64,000 nucleotides of DNA from Candidatus Krumholzibacteriia bacterium (GCA_016744705.1 JADGDU010000002.1:124001-188000), one strand, 5' to 3'; shown: positions 1-9,821, counted from the stretch's first letter. The notes: generated from the letters alone by a model not told the origin. Translations and numbers: made by a program.

Positions 1-1
1 C

Positions 2-856
2 CCCGCGGTGGTGGATGAAGATGGTTTTCTAACTCAGGTCTTCTCATGGGTGGTGCCCGATTCGGTGCACCAAATCACCTCCGCCATTCCCACCGTCCTG
101 ACCGATCCGGCCATGATCTATTTGGCAGAGGAACTGATTGGTCCCGAGGCAGGCTCGCCTCCCGCCAAGCTGGCGGTGGATGCCTGGTTGAAGGCACTCA
201 CCGCCCAGGACATGGAAGAGATGTCCCCCATCCAGCGCACCGGAACCTGGGCCCTGGCTGACATCTTCTCCTGCCAGATCCGTTTCAGGGTGGCCATGTG
301 GGATGAGCTCCACCTGGATGTGACACGCAATTTGACCGTGCGTCATACGGGGCGTCTGGGAGGACCAAATATGAACCACAATGCGGATGTCGATGAATTT
401 AAGCTCACGGCTTTGCACAAAATTGATGCCACCAAAGATGATTTGGAAGATCCGCAAGTGGCCCGTACTGAATTTGACCTGTTGCCTTCCGGGGAGAATG
501 AAATCCCACTGGATGCCAACTGGACTTATTACATATCGACCGGTTTCCACCCCCAGCAATACACCTCTCCTTTTGATCCTTCGTTGGTGCTTCAGGAGCA
601 GGCCGAGTACCGGTGGTATTTCTATCGAAAAGACGCACCCGCATCGGGTCACCAGTTTTATCAGACTGAAGATGGAGAAGAAGCCGAGATGTGGAATCTG
701 GAAGAAGAAGTGCGTATTAATCCGGCGAGTTCAGGTTCTGTTTTTCGGGTGGTTTCGGTTCTGCGTGATGAACGCGGCGAATGGAAAATGTACCATGCTG
801 TGCCGGGCACTGAAGTCACCGAAAGGACCTTGCGCTTTGTGGACCAGACACCCTGA
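2..856 (+). CDS. Uncharacterised protein, 5' end outside the window
   Basis: The frame is open from the first bases of the window, so the true start probably lies upstream; the first in-window start codon is a GTG at 8. About 280 residues are visible. No signal peptide or membrane segment is seen in this part and I do not recognise a domain. The C-terminal half is rich in acidic and aromatic residues (a YRWYFYRK stretch, then VFRVVSVLRDERGEWKMYH), as in a beta-rich secreted or periplasmic domain. A hairpin follows about 30 bases after the stop. No function is proposed. Confidence 0.6.
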   Translation, partial: PAVVDEDGFLTQVFSWVVPDSVHQITSAIPTVLTDPAMIYLAEELIGPEAGSPPAKLAVDAWLKALTAQDMEEMSPIQRTGTWALADIFSCQIRFRVAMWDELHLDVTRNLTVRHTGRLGGPNMNHNADVDEFKLTALHKIDATKDDLEDPQVARTEFDLLPSGENEIPLDANWTYYISTGFHPQQYTSPFDPSLVLQEQAEYRWYFYRKDAPASGHQFYQTEDGEEAEMWNLEEEVRINPASSGSVFRVVSVLRDERGEWKMYHAVPGTEVTERTLRFVDQTP

Positions 857-882
857 TGGTGATCAGGGGTAGAATTTAATCG

Positions 883-920
883 GGGTTTCATGGGGTCTCT
901 GCCAAGGCCTCATGAAACCC
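883..920 (+). terminator. Hairpin after the first gene
   Basis: GGGTTTCATG at 883-892 pairs with CATGAAACCC at 911-920 around an 18-base loop. A short T run lies only about 10 bases further on, so intrinsic termination is plausible but not textbook. Confidence 0.4.
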
Positions 921-1008
921 AGTGCATCCTTTTTCTCCCCTTGGATTAATAATTGCTGTTTCCCCAAGACCAGGCAACCATATGGGTCATATGCCAGCGG
1001 GGGATTTC

Positions 1009-3222
1009 ATGCGGTACCTATTTCCAATCCTATTTCTAACCCAAATTTTTTGCTGTATTCCGCACGGAGGTCTGGCAAACGGGTATGATTGCCTCAATTA
1101 CGACAATTTTATTCAACAGCTAAACAGTATCCCGTTTCCAGATCATTTTTACAGCGCCTATACTTCGCACCCAGTTTTTGAGGGAGAATACTTCTTCCTG
1201 ACGGAAAAAAGTTCCGGCTTGGTAGTAGGCCTACTGACTGCCGAAAATGAAATGGAAATCCTTTCCATAACGCCCACCTGGGACCGGCCTTGTGATGTGA
1301 AGATATTGAACGGGAAGGCGTTTGTGGCCGACGGCCTTGCCGGACTGCAAGTCTTTGATATCAGCGACCCTCTTCAACCCCAGTGGCTGGCCCATATCGA
1401 CACCCCCGGAACGGCCATGCAGGTGGATGTCACCGCGGACCGGGTCTTTATTCTGGACACCTATCTGGGGTTCACGGTTATCGACGTGGAAGAAGTACGT
1501 TCACCCCGGATCATTGCCAATGTGCCAATCCCCGTGACCCTCCCGTGCAACATGGTCCGGCATGGCGATATTATGGTGCTGGTCAATGGCAGCAATTTGC
1601 TTTACCTGTTTGATATCGCCAACCCTGATGAGCCGTTCATCCTGTCTGAAATCGAATATCTCACGGACCTTATCGACCTGGATATTGAAGGTGATACCCT
1701 GGGCCTTTTGACCTCTGAAAACCGCATGGAATTCCATGACTTCCAGATCCCTTTGCTGCCCCAAATTATTTCGAGTGTGGATTTGCCTTACAATTCTCGG
1801 TATATCCGTTTCGCGGGCCAACTGGCCCTGGCCAGTTGCTCCCAGTTCGGCATCGTGGGCATTGATATCACAGACCTCACCCAACCGCAGGTGGGATTCA
1901 GATACCCCACCACCGGCAGCGGCTATTCCGGTTTTGCCCGCAAGGATGAACGGCTGTTGATTGTGGGCAACACTGTGGAATTGCTGGGCTTCACTCGGCC
2001 CGGATTTTCCGCCCCCTGGGGACCGCCTCTATTCAGCACTGTCCAGCTGCCGGGCATGCATTCCGATTTCACGACCCATGGGGATTACGCCTATGTGCTT
2101 AACTATTCGGATGGGCAGATGTCGGTGGTCGATCTGAGTGATCCGACAGCTCCCCAGATCACAAGCACCATCGAGCTTCCCCACGATCAGTGCACTGATC
2201 TGGTGGCCCAGGGAGAGCATCTTTATGTCTCATACTATGGAGGCCGGGTATACGTCTATAGCCTGGCTGATCCCAGCCTGCCGGTGTACTTGACCCAAAT
2301 AGAAACCTGGGCCTGGATCCATGAACTGCTGGTGCGCGATGAGTTGCTAGTGTGTTTGCACAATTTTAAGTTTTCACTGTTCAGCCTGGCCGATCCGGAA
2401 AACCCAGCGGCCCTCTTTGCCAGCACCAATAATTATCCAGAGAGCGGTGCTTTCAAGGATGACCTGCTTTTTCTGGCCACCGATTCCCCGGATGGCCTGG
2501 AGATTTGGGATATTTCCGACCCGGCCCAACCAACACTGGCGGCCACCAACAATGAGGTCCACAACCCTCGAGGTGTGAGCATTGACGGGCCTTTCCTTTA
2601 TGTGACTAATTATGACCATAATAATGGCCTGCATGTGTTCGATATTTCTGACCCTCTCAGCCCGGTTCTGCTGCCTGAACTACCCCGGACGGCTTCCACA
2701 GGTCCTTGTCTGGTCCAGGATGGGACTGCCTACCTGCTCGGAGACGGCATGGTCCACGTTCTGGATGTGACCGATCCAGCAGCCCCGGCTAGAGTCGGCA
2801 TTTTACCCTCGGATATCCTTTGCCAGGACATCAATATTTGGAATGGTTTCATCCTCAGTTTGGACCGATTCGACAAGCTGGATATTTATCCTCTCCGTTG
2901 CGGAGCACTCTCCACTGTCCCTCTGCCTGAATCCGAACAAGGACGAGATAAGCCAAGTCTGACTGTCTGGCCCAACCCCTTCAACCCCAGCACGGCTCTA
3001 TCCTGGACCGCCCGTGAATCGGAAAGAACCAAGGTCTCTGTTTACGATCTGAAAGGGCACCGAATTGCCGTGATTGCCGATCGTGTTTTTCCGGAAGGTG
3101 AGTGCACCGTGCAATGGAATGGCCGCAACAGCCTGGGGGCCAATCTGCCCTCGGCCGTGTATTTGTTGATTGTCGAAAGTGAATCTACCCGGCTCACCGG
3201 CCGGATCAGTCTTATTCGTTAA
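1009..3222 (+). CDS. Secreted LVIVD-repeat beta-propeller protein with FlgD-like C-terminal domain
   Basis: The ATG at 1009 is chosen because it opens directly into a signal peptide (MRYLFPILFLTQIFCCIPHG, cleavage near GLA); the frame extends upstream to 922 without one. The body has repeats of the LVIVD type (VFDISDPLQPQWLAHI, VVDLSDPTAPQITSTI, IWDISDPAQPTLAA, VFDISDPLSP), a family forming beta-propellers in extracellular proteins. The last ~85 residues are the FlgD-like module: VWPNPFNPSTAL, VSVYDLKGHRI, QWNGRNS, SAVYLL, ending GRISLIR. It lies 29 bases before a paralog of the same architecture and may be cotranscribed with it. Ligand unknown; export and surface location are inferred. Confidence 0.85.
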   Translation: MRYLFPILFLTQIFCCIPHGGLANGYDCLNYDNFIQQLNSIPFPDHFYSAYTSHPVFEGEYFFLTEKSSGLVVGLLTAENEMEILSITPTWDRPCDVKILNGKAFVADGLAGLQVFDISDPLQPQWLAHIDTPGTAMQVDVTADRVFILDTYLGFTVIDVEEVRSPRIIANVPIPVTLPCNMVRHGDIMVLVNGSNLLYLFDIANPDEPFILSEIEYLTDLIDLDIEGDTLGLLTSENRMEFHDFQIPLLPQIISSVDLPYNSRYIRFAGQLALASCSQFGIVGIDITDLTQPQVGFRYPTTGSGYSGFARKDERLLIVGNTVELLGFTRPGFSAPWGPPLFSTVQLPGMHSDFTTHGDYAYVLNYSDGQMSVVDLSDPTAPQITSTIELPHDQCTDLVAQGEHLYVSYYGGRVYVYSLADPSLPVYLTQIETWAWIHELLVRDELLVCLHNFKFSLFSLADPENPAALFASTNNYPESGAFKDDLLFLATDSPDGLEIWDISDPAQPTLAATNNEVHNPRGVSIDGPFLYVTNYDHNNGLHVFDISDPLSPVLLPELPRTASTGPCLVQDGTAYLLGDGMVHVLDVTDPAAPARVGILPSDILCQDINIWNGFILSLDRFDKLDIYPLRCGALSTVPLPESEQGRDKPSLTVWPNPFNPSTALSWTARESERTKVSVYDLKGHRIAVIADRVFPEGECTVQWNGRNSLGANLPSAVYLLIVESESTRLTGRISLIR

Positions 3223-3251
3223 TCGCGTCCAGTTCAAGGAGCCATGCCGAT

Positions 3252-5450
3252 ATGTTTTTAAGAATTTTTCTTTTGGTCAGTTTTGTATTCCAAGGTGGGA
3301 TTGCCTTGGCAGACGATTGTCAGAATTATCAGGAGCAACTGCGCTGGCATTCCACACTCAAGGCTCACGGCCCAGGGTATGAATCAGACTTTCCCACATT
3401 CCGGGCCCACGCCAAAATAGGTTCGTTCATCTATTCGGTCACCAGCGACTCGATGCTGGCGGTGAGCGATGTTTCTCAGCCAGATTCACCACACTCTGTT
3501 ACTGAGGTGAATTTGGGCATACGCGGATATCTCGCTCTTTCCAAATCTAGCACCATTATTGTCGCCAGCTACGAACCGACCAAAGAAGATGAATCCTCTC
3601 TGCTGGGGTTTGATGTGCAAAATCCTGAGCAACCCATCCTGGTGCAAAAAACCCCGCTGCCTGCCCCTGCCAGATCTTTCTGTTTCCAGAATGATAAACT
3701 TTTGGTCGCCCTGTCCGACCAGACCCTGGCCATTTATGAACTGACCGGGCCGGGCACTCTGGTCCATGTCAACACCCTGGATTTTACAGACTCCATAGAT
3801 GAGTTAGCGACACACCAAGGATTGGTCTATGTGGGCATGTCTGAGCAAATGCTCATCCTGGATTTATCGGACTCATTCAACCCAGTGGAAGTCAACAGCC
3901 TGACGGGCTATGGCTTTCGAATGGATTTCCCAGACGATTTTTCTGGCGACACCATGCTCTTATACAACGACGGGTATTTGCGAACCTACGATGTATCGAA
4001 TCCCTTGAACCTGGAAATTTTGGATGAGGTTTCGTCGCCATATTCCATATGGAGAATGGCTTTTCAAGATGGTTCGGCGATCATCCAGACCGATATAGTT
4101 ACCTTCTTTTACCCCCTTTCCCCTGCTGGTGAATTTGGCCCTGAAATTCCCGTTTCCTACGAATACAGCAATGCGCTTAGTGTGTTCTCTGATCAGGATT
4201 TTCTCTACTACTGCACCGATCTCAGCATCAGCCTTCTGGCGAAGGGGGCAGGGCAGCCCGCAATAGTGAGTGAAGCTGTACAATTTCCTGATTACCAGAA
4301 TGCGTTGGATGTCGAGGTCAAGGAGAACTACGCCTTCGTTGCCTTGGGTGACCACGGATTGCTCACCTACGATCTCAGTGACTGGCAGCAACCGCAATGG
4401 GCGGGGTCAGGTTTCATTCCTCATAGTATTGGAAAAATTGTAATCCAAGATAACTGGGCTTTTGCTATTGGCGGTGACGGCACAACAGTGGTGGATATAA
4501 CCGATCCCACCTTGCCCCAAACCAGGAGCACTATTCCGGGGCCTGCTGACTATTCCTCAATCATTTCCGCCACGATTGACAATGGCCAGCTTTTCATTGA
4601 CCGGCCCTACCAGGGTTTTGAAATTGTGGATGTCAGTGACCCCGTTAACCTGTCTTCGATATTTTCCTGGGAGCCGGGTTTTCTGATCGAGGACATGGAA
4701 GCGGTGGACGGTCTGCTGCATGTTGTTGACAGTGAAGGCTATTACCGAGTGTTTAGAACCGACGTTTTGCCGCCCCTTGAGCTGGCCAGTCTGCAGGTCT
4801 CAAACGCGACTTCAGGCTTGTCTATCCAGTCTGGTATGGCCTTGATTGGGTGCGGATATTTCGGAGCGACCCTGGTTGATTTCGAGAACCCCGACAACCT
4901 GACCATAGTATCCCAAACACACCTGCCGGGATTCGCCAGGGATGTGCTTCTGCTTGGCGAGGTGGCCTTGATTGGATCGGACTTTTCGACTCAAATTCTC
5001 GATATTTCCATTCCAGAGGCCCCCCGAATGCAGGGCAGTCTCTGGGCCCAATCCAGGACCCCCTTGGTCATGGAAAACGGCACATTCGTTATGTGGTCCT
5101 GGATGGAGAATTTCCAAACCGCCCCAGCCAGCTGCGAAATGCTCTCTCCTGTCCAAGACATACCCACTGTTCAGATTCCCAACCTGGCCATCTATCCCAA
5201 CCCCTTCAACCCACGAACCACGGTGGGTTTCAGTTTGCCTGAATCGGCTAATGTTGAGTTGTCTGTTTATGACCTGAAAGGTCAGTGTGTTCGACACCTG
5301 ATTGTAAGCGAGACTTTGCCGGCAGGAACAAGAGAAGTGGCCTGGAATGGTAAAGACGATCATGGACGATCTGTTGCTTCAGGCGTTTATCTGGTGAGGT
5401 TGGAGGCGGGTGCTGTCCAGGTGAGTGGCCGAATGGCTTTGCTGCGGTGA
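3252..5450 (+). CDS. Secreted LVIVD-repeat beta-propeller protein, tandem paralog
   Basis: Starts at the ATG at 3252 behind AAGGAG, with signal peptide MFLRIFLLVSFVFQGGIALA. Both this protein and its upstream neighbour begin the mature chain with a D/Y-C-xN-Y motif (DDCQNYQEQL here, YDCLNYDNF there), supporting a tandem duplication. LVIVD-type blades recur (LLTYDLSDWQQPQWAG, VVDITDPTLPQTRS, EIVDVSDPVNLSSI, ILDISIPEAPRMQG). The C terminus is the FlgD-like module: IYPNPFNPRTTVGF, LSVYDLKGQCVRHL, AWNGKDDHG, SGVYLVRLEAG, ending GRMALLR. Function beyond surface display or secretion cannot be read from sequence. Confidence 0.85.
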   Translation: MFLRIFLLVSFVFQGGIALADDCQNYQEQLRWHSTLKAHGPGYESDFPTFRAHAKIGSFIYSVTSDSMLAVSDVSQPDSPHSVTEVNLGIRGYLALSKSSTIIVASYEPTKEDESSLLGFDVQNPEQPILVQKTPLPAPARSFCFQNDKLLVALSDQTLAIYELTGPGTLVHVNTLDFTDSIDELATHQGLVYVGMSEQMLILDLSDSFNPVEVNSLTGYGFRMDFPDDFSGDTMLLYNDGYLRTYDVSNPLNLEILDEVSSPYSIWRMAFQDGSAIIQTDIVTFFYPLSPAGEFGPEIPVSYEYSNALSVFSDQDFLYYCTDLSISLLAKGAGQPAIVSEAVQFPDYQNALDVEVKENYAFVALGDHGLLTYDLSDWQQPQWAGSGFIPHSIGKIVIQDNWAFAIGGDGTTVVDITDPTLPQTRSTIPGPADYSSIISATIDNGQLFIDRPYQGFEIVDVSDPVNLSSIFSWEPGFLIEDMEAVDGLLHVVDSEGYYRVFRTDVLPPLELASLQVSNATSGLSIQSGMALIGCGYFGATLVDFENPDNLTIVSQTHLPGFARDVLLLGEVALIGSDFSTQILDISIPEAPRMQGSLWAQSRTPLVMENGTFVMWSWMENFQTAPASCEMLSPVQDIPTVQIPNLAIYPNPFNPRTTVGFSLPESANVELSVYDLKGQCVRHLIVSETLPAGTREVAWNGKDDHGRSVASGVYLVRLEAGAVQVSGRMALLR

Positions 5451-5577
5451 AATTTCCCATGCCCAGCTTTTACCCCCCGGGGGGCAATCTGCTGGCACGA
5501 TTTTTCACTTAAAATGAACCGTCTCTGTCCGATAAACCTATGGAAACTCAACCATTTATTCTACAGCGAGGGCCCCT

Positions 5578-8500
5578 ATGCGCAGCAAGACACGTCACGG
5601 ACTGTTTTCCCTAGTGATCATGGCTTCCCTTTTAGTATTGGGATGCGGCGGAGGCGACAGCCCGGTGAGCCCACCCACCCCACCGACCTCCCTCTATGAC
5701 TTGGGCGATTCCACAACCGTGATAGCCCCAGACGAGTCCATCGATATCCAAGCCTATGATCCCGGTAGCGGCTCGGTCTCCCTGAGTGAGTCCTCCAGCT
5801 TCGCCCAGGAAACAGTGGTTGGCGATATCATCATCGGCCAAAACAACGAAACAGCCCCCGATGGTTTCCTGCGAAAAATCACCTCCAAGACCACCAGCGG
5901 TGGCTCCATCATTTTGCAAACCGTCCCAGCCACATTGCCCCAGGCCTTCGAAAACATGGCCCTTTCCGATTCTCTGGAATTGCGCCCATCAGATATCAGA
6001 TCCAGCAAATTGCTGAACGGATCCACCCTCAATCCAGACAAGGACGACAAAACTTTCTCCGTAGCTTTGAATTGCATTTTGTTCGATCAGGACGGCGATC
6101 ACGACACCACCGAAGACCAGGTCAAGATGGTGGGCCAATACTCCTTCGACGCCCAACTTCTGGCCGAAATCGAGATCGATTGGCATGTCTTAACAAAGTT
6201 TGAAACCAGCATCAAAACGGAAAAGGAAGTTTCGTTGCAACTGCTGGCCAATCTGGCATGGGAATTTGATTATGAGCGCCAGGTGGAACTGGCAGAATTC
6301 CGCCTGGGAGCCATTCCCATCGGTGGTGTGGTCTGGATGGTCCCCACCATTTCCGTAGAAGCCCACATCCATGGTGATATGACCGTAACCTTCGAAACCG
6401 GGATCACCTACACCGAAGTCATGACCAATGGTTTTGGTTTTGCCAATGGCAGTTACTATCAAGTCAAAAGCAGCTCCAGCAATTTCACTTACACTCCCCC
6501 CACTTTCGGAACCGAGTTTAACTTTGAAGCCGGTGCCTCTCTCAATTCCTCCTGCTTGCTGTATGGTGTTGCGGGACCGTACGTCGCAGGAAAAATCGGT
6601 TTCCAATTCCAGGCTGTGCTCAATGCCGACCCATGTTCCGTCAAACTGGACCTTGGCCTGGACGCCATCCTGTACGCCGTGGCCGGCATTGAATGCGACC
6701 TCCTGGATCTGGATTACAACCAGCAATACCAGCTTTACACCCAGGACATTGGCGACTGGACTTTCCCCCTCAGCGACACCGGCAATGTAAACATCAACAC
6801 CGCCCCTGATGAGTTGAGCCCGGCCTGGTCCTTGACTGGTCCCTGCAACTACAGTCTCGCCGGAAATGGCGATCTTGTTATTCCTGATCTGGAAGTGGGC
6901 GACTACAGCATTTCCTGGGGTCATATCACCGGCTGGATCACTCCAGAAAACCAAACGTTTACCCTTTATAACCAGGGGCTGACCACCTTCAATGGCAACT
7001 ATATTTATGAAGATGGCACCGGCACCATAAACGTCAACGCCGAGCCCGATTCTGCAGGCGCATCCTGGACTTTGACCAACGAGGGAGGCTACCACCACAT
7101 TGGCGAAGGTGATGAAACCATCAATGGCCTGACCCCCGGTGAGTATACCCTGAACTGGCGGTACGTCCCCGATTGGCTCCAGCCCGAAGGACTCAGTGGC
7201 ACTCTCACCGCAAACTCCACTCTGGAATTCGCAGGGACTTATGAGCCAAATCCAGGCTATGGGAATATCGCAGTGGATGTTGATCCCGACGCCATCGAAG
7301 CCCCCTGGACTCTCACTGGTCCCGAAAGTTATCTCTATAGTGGCCAGGGCGATGAAACAGTGCCCGGATTATTGCCTGGGGAATATGACTTGGCCTGGGG
7401 CCAGGTGGAGGGCTGGATAGCACCGGGCAATGAAACCCTCACCCTCAACCCCTATGGAACCACCTCCGTGAGCGGAACCTATACTGAAGAAACGGGCCTG
7501 GGAACCATAACGATCAACACCGAACCCGATGAACTCAACGTATCCTGGATTCTTGCGGGACCCAACGATGTTGTCGTATTGGGCTCAGGGGATGAAACGC
7601 TTACCGGTATGGAGGAAGGCTTTTATTCAGCGTCTTGGAATACCCCGGAAGGATATGTATCGCCACCTTATGGCCAAGGCAATCTGGTAGCTGGGGAGAC
7701 CTTGGCTTTAGAGGCGGTTTTCGTTGGTGCAGCCAGCATCGTCGTCGACCCCAACCCAGACTCACTGGATATTCCCTGGACCATCAGCAGCACCGATGGC
7801 TACACCCACAGTGGCCACGGAGACGCCACTTTGATCGAGTTGGTTCCCGGTCAATACACCATCACCTGGTCCGGTGTGCCCGGATGGGTTAGCCCGCCAG
7901 CAAAAACCGAAGAATTGACTATTTTTACCCCTCTGAATTTCAGCTGCACCTATTCCGAAGAAAGCATTCCGTTGCTGGATCTTGTCACCATTTCCCCTGG
8001 CTCTTTCACCATGGGCAGTGAGGTCAACAGCGACGAAACACCTCACGAAGTCACCCTTACCGGCAGCCTGCAAATGAGCAACACCGAGGTGACAAATGCC
8101 CAGATGGTCAGCGCTCTGCAGTATGCTTACAACTATGGATATATCACCAGCAATCATAGTTATGTTTACGATGCCCTGGATGGTTCAACCGAAGTTCTGC
8201 TCATGTTATCCGGCATGACGCCCGTCAGCAAAATCAGTTTTGCCAATGGTACTTTCAGCACCACGGCCCCCAACCAGCCGGTGATCAACATCAAATGGTA
8301 TGGGGCGGCGGCCTATTGCGATTGGCTGAGCCTTCAGGAAGGACTGACCCGGGCCTACAATCACGGCAACTGGAGTTGCAACTCAGGTGATCCCTATGCG
8401 GCCATGGGCTATCGATTGCCCACGGAAGCGGAGTGGGAATACTCCTGTCGTGCCAACACCGAGACTCACTACTACACTGGTGATTGCCTGGATGCCAACA

Positions 8501-8832
8501 CCCAGGCCAACTTCGGTGGTGACCAACCCTATGGTGATTGCGAAGAGAGCCAGGATCTGAACCATATCGTGGATGTCAGTAGTTATCCGGCCAACCCCTG
8601 GGGTCTTTACGACATGCATGGCAACGTCAGAGAATGGTGCAATGATTATTTCAGCCCCTATTCAGGGGATGAAACCAACCCCGTGGGTGGGCCCTCCCAT
8701 TTTGAACGCGTGGTTCGAGGGGGATGCTATTTTGAAGATGGCTACAAAAACCGCTCTGCTAACCGCTTTGGCCTAGCCGTCGGACAGAACATAAATGCCA
8801 CTGGCCTGAGGATTGTCAGATCTGGTGGATAA
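5578..8832 (+). CDS. Lipoprotein with five ~80-residue repeats and a C-terminal FGE-sulfatase-like domain
   Basis: The 1084-residue protein starts with a lipoprotein signal (SLLVLGC, lipidated Cys23) followed by a Pro/Ser linker. Residues ~30-400 are unrecognised and mostly beta. Residues ~402-796 are five tandem repeats with the pattern PD-W-x-L-GP, GxGDET, LxPGxYxxxW, GWxxP, GTY. Residues ~800-1084 are a formylglycine-generating-enzyme-type fold: ISPGSFTMGSE, SNTEVTNAQ, RLPTEAEWEYSCRA, GLYDMHGNVREWCND, RVVRGGCYFEDG, ending LRIVRS. The C-x4-C pair that serves as the active site in aerobic FGE is absent after RGG, so a binding or structural role is more likely than sulfatase activation. A strong terminator follows. 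Confidence 0.85.
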   Translation: MRSKTRHGLFSLVIMASLLVLGCGGGDSPVSPPTPPTSLYDLGDSTTVIAPDESIDIQAYDPGSGSVSLSESSSFAQETVVGDIIIGQNNETAPDGFLRKITSKTTSGGSIILQTVPATLPQAFENMALSDSLELRPSDIRSSKLLNGSTLNPDKDDKTFSVALNCILFDQDGDHDTTEDQVKMVGQYSFDAQLLAEIEIDWHVLTKFETSIKTEKEVSLQLLANLAWEFDYERQVELAEFRLGAIPIGGVVWMVPTISVEAHIHGDMTVTFETGITYTEVMTNGFGFANGSYYQVKSSSSNFTYTPPTFGTEFNFEAGASLNSSCLLYGVAGPYVAGKIGFQFQAVLNADPCSVKLDLGLDAILYAVAGIECDLLDLDYNQQYQLYTQDIGDWTFPLSDTGNVNINTAPDELSPAWSLTGPCNYSLAGNGDLVIPDLEVGDYSISWGHITGWITPENQTFTLYNQGLTTFNGNYIYEDGTGTINVNAEPDSAGASWTLTNEGGYHHIGEGDETINGLTPGEYTLNWRYVPDWLQPEGLSGTLTANSTLEFAGTYEPNPGYGNIAVDVDPDAIEAPWTLTGPESYLYSGQGDETVPGLLPGEYDLAWGQVEGWIAPGNETLTLNPYGTTSVSGTYTEETGLGTITINTEPDELNVSWILAGPNDVVVLGSGDETLTGMEEGFYSASWNTPEGYVSPPYGQGNLVAGETLALEAVFVGAASIVVDPNPDSLDIPWTISSTDGYTHSGHGDATLIELVPGQYTITWSGVPGWVSPPAKTEELTIFTPLNFSCTYSEESIPLLDLVTISPGSFTMGSEVNSDETPHEVTLTGSLQMSNTEVTNAQMVSALQYAYNYGYITSNHSYVYDALDGSTEVLLMLSGMTPVSKISFANGTFSTTAPNQPVINIKWYGAAAYCDWLSLQEGLTRAYNHGNWSCNSGDPYAAMGYRLPTEAEWEYSCRANTETHYYTGDCLDANTQANFGGDQPYGDCEESQDLNHIVDVSSYPANPWGLYDMHGNVREWCNDYFSPYSGDETNPVGGPSHFERVVRGGCYFEDGYKNRSANRFGLAVGQNINATGLRIVRSGG
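6783..7965 (+). repeat. Five tandem in-frame ~240-bp protein repeats
   Basis: The repeat units begin with GNVNINTAPDE, GTINVNAEPDS, GNIAVDVDPDA, GTITINTEPDE and ASIVVDPNPDS. They are diverged at DNA level but keep the GxGDET and PGxYxxxW landmarks, which indicates old duplication with selection on the protein fold. They resemble PEGA-like surface repeats in size; assignment to a named family is not certain. Confidence 0.75.
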
Positions 8833-8842
8833 ACGGGGACCC

Positions 8843-8884
8843 AAAGGCCCATCTTTAGACTCGTTCTAAAGGTGGGCCTTTTTT
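8843..8884 (+). terminator. Intrinsic terminator after the FGE-like lipoprotein
   Basis: AAAGGCCC-ATCTTTAGA pairs with TCTAAAG-GTGGGCCTTT around a CTCGT loop and is followed directly by a T run. Confidence 0.85.
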
Positions 8885-8955
8885 GTTGCTGAATATGAAA
8901 ATCAGAACTACTATCATTTTACTATGCTTTTAACGTCCCTTGAAAGGATCATAAA

Positions 8956-9741
8956 ATGACCCGCCATTTGAAACACCAACCATGGCTGAAAATGCTCGTT
9001 CTTCTCAGTCTGAGCCTTTTGGCCCTGACTGGATGCTCCAGTGACGAAGATCCCACCACTCCTGGTGGCGGAAGTTCCGATGCCCCTGCCTTTCTCCTGG
9101 GTGGAGAACAGGCCGTAAATTTGCCGGCAGTCATTCTGAACTCCAACGACCCCAACGCCCAAGCCATCGTCGGCGTCATGCACCAGGTCAATGTCCTGTC
9201 CGGCATGCAAGGCTTCCTGGCCATTCCTGATGATGCCGTCCGGAGTCAAAACAAAGACAACACCTGGACCTACACCTGGAGCCTTTCCGAAGGTCAGGCC
9301 AGTCTGACCATCGTTATGGTGGTGCAGGAAACCGCCGACTCCTATATCTGGACCCTCAGCTTCAACGGCACTGACGGTGAAGATACCTTTGAAAATTTCG
9401 TAATCTACCGAGCCGAGCAGGCCATGGATGCCTCCTGGGGTACTTTTGATTTCTACGAATTGGGAGGCGATCCTGAAGACGTGGTATTCCACTGGGACTG
9501 GGGAACCGATAGCTTGGGTGTTTTCAGTATTACCATGATTGGTGGGGCAGGCGAGGGTTCGGCCAAGATCGAATTTGTAATCCAGCCCACCGATTCCGGC
9601 TCCCTGGATGTCTACGAAATGGTGGGAGATGATTGGCAACTGGTCCTGCATTACGATTGGAATGGACTGGGCAGTGGCACCTACGCCATTTACGAAGATG
9701 GAGTTTTAGTGGATTCCGGGCTCTGGGGTGTCCCGCTCTAG
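8956..9741 (+). CDS. Predicted lipoprotein of unknown function
   Basis: The ATG at 8956 sits behind GAAAGGA. The signal peptide has a lipobox ending LLALTGC (Cys27), then an acidic, Pro/Gly-rich linker (SSDEDPTTPGGGSS) typical of surface lipoproteins in this window. The remaining ~220 residues are beta-rich with many Trp and Asp (WTYTWSLSEGQASL, YIWTLSFNGTDGED, VFHWDWGTDSLG, LVLHYDWNGLGSG). The last two resemble an internal repeat. No family is recognised. It has its own terminator, shared with the convergent gene. Confidence 0.75.
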   Translation: MTRHLKHQPWLKMLVLLSLSLLALTGCSSDEDPTTPGGGSSDAPAFLLGGEQAVNLPAVILNSNDPNAQAIVGVMHQVNVLSGMQGFLAIPDDAVRSQNKDNTWTYTWSLSEGQASLTIVMVVQETADSYIWTLSFNGTDGEDTFENFVIYRAEQAMDASWGTFDFYELGGDPEDVVFHWDWGTDSLGVFSITMIGGAGEGSAKIEFVIQPTDSGSLDVYEMVGDDWQLVLHYDWNGLGSGTYAIYEDGVLVDSGLWGVPL

Positions 9742-9759
9742 CCACCCTCCAATAAAACA

Positions 9760-9790
9760 GGCGCGCCTCCCGTATTTCGGAAGGCGCGCC
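9760..9790. terminator. Bidirectional terminator hairpin between convergent genes
   Basis: GGCGCGCCT pairs with AGGCGCGCC with a three-base-pair extension and a TATTT loop. On the - strand the stem is followed by TGTTTTATT; on the + strand the flank is A-rich, so it probably serves the - strand gene best. Confidence 0.7.
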
Positions 9791-9821
9791 ACACAAAAAC
9801 CTGCCCCTGATTCCCTCTACT

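Noticed and set aside
922..1008. Upstream extension of the first LVIVD protein
   Set aside because: The extra 29 residues are not a signal peptide and would bury the clear one that starts at 1009.
5491..5506. TGGCACG resembling a -24 element upstream of the 5578 lipoprotein
   Set aside because: The -12 side reads TTCAC instead of TTGC, so the invariant GC is missing.
6783..7965. Possible CRISPR or DNA-level tandem repeat
   Set aside because: The repeats are in-frame protein domains of ~240 bp, diverged at DNA level, without spacers.
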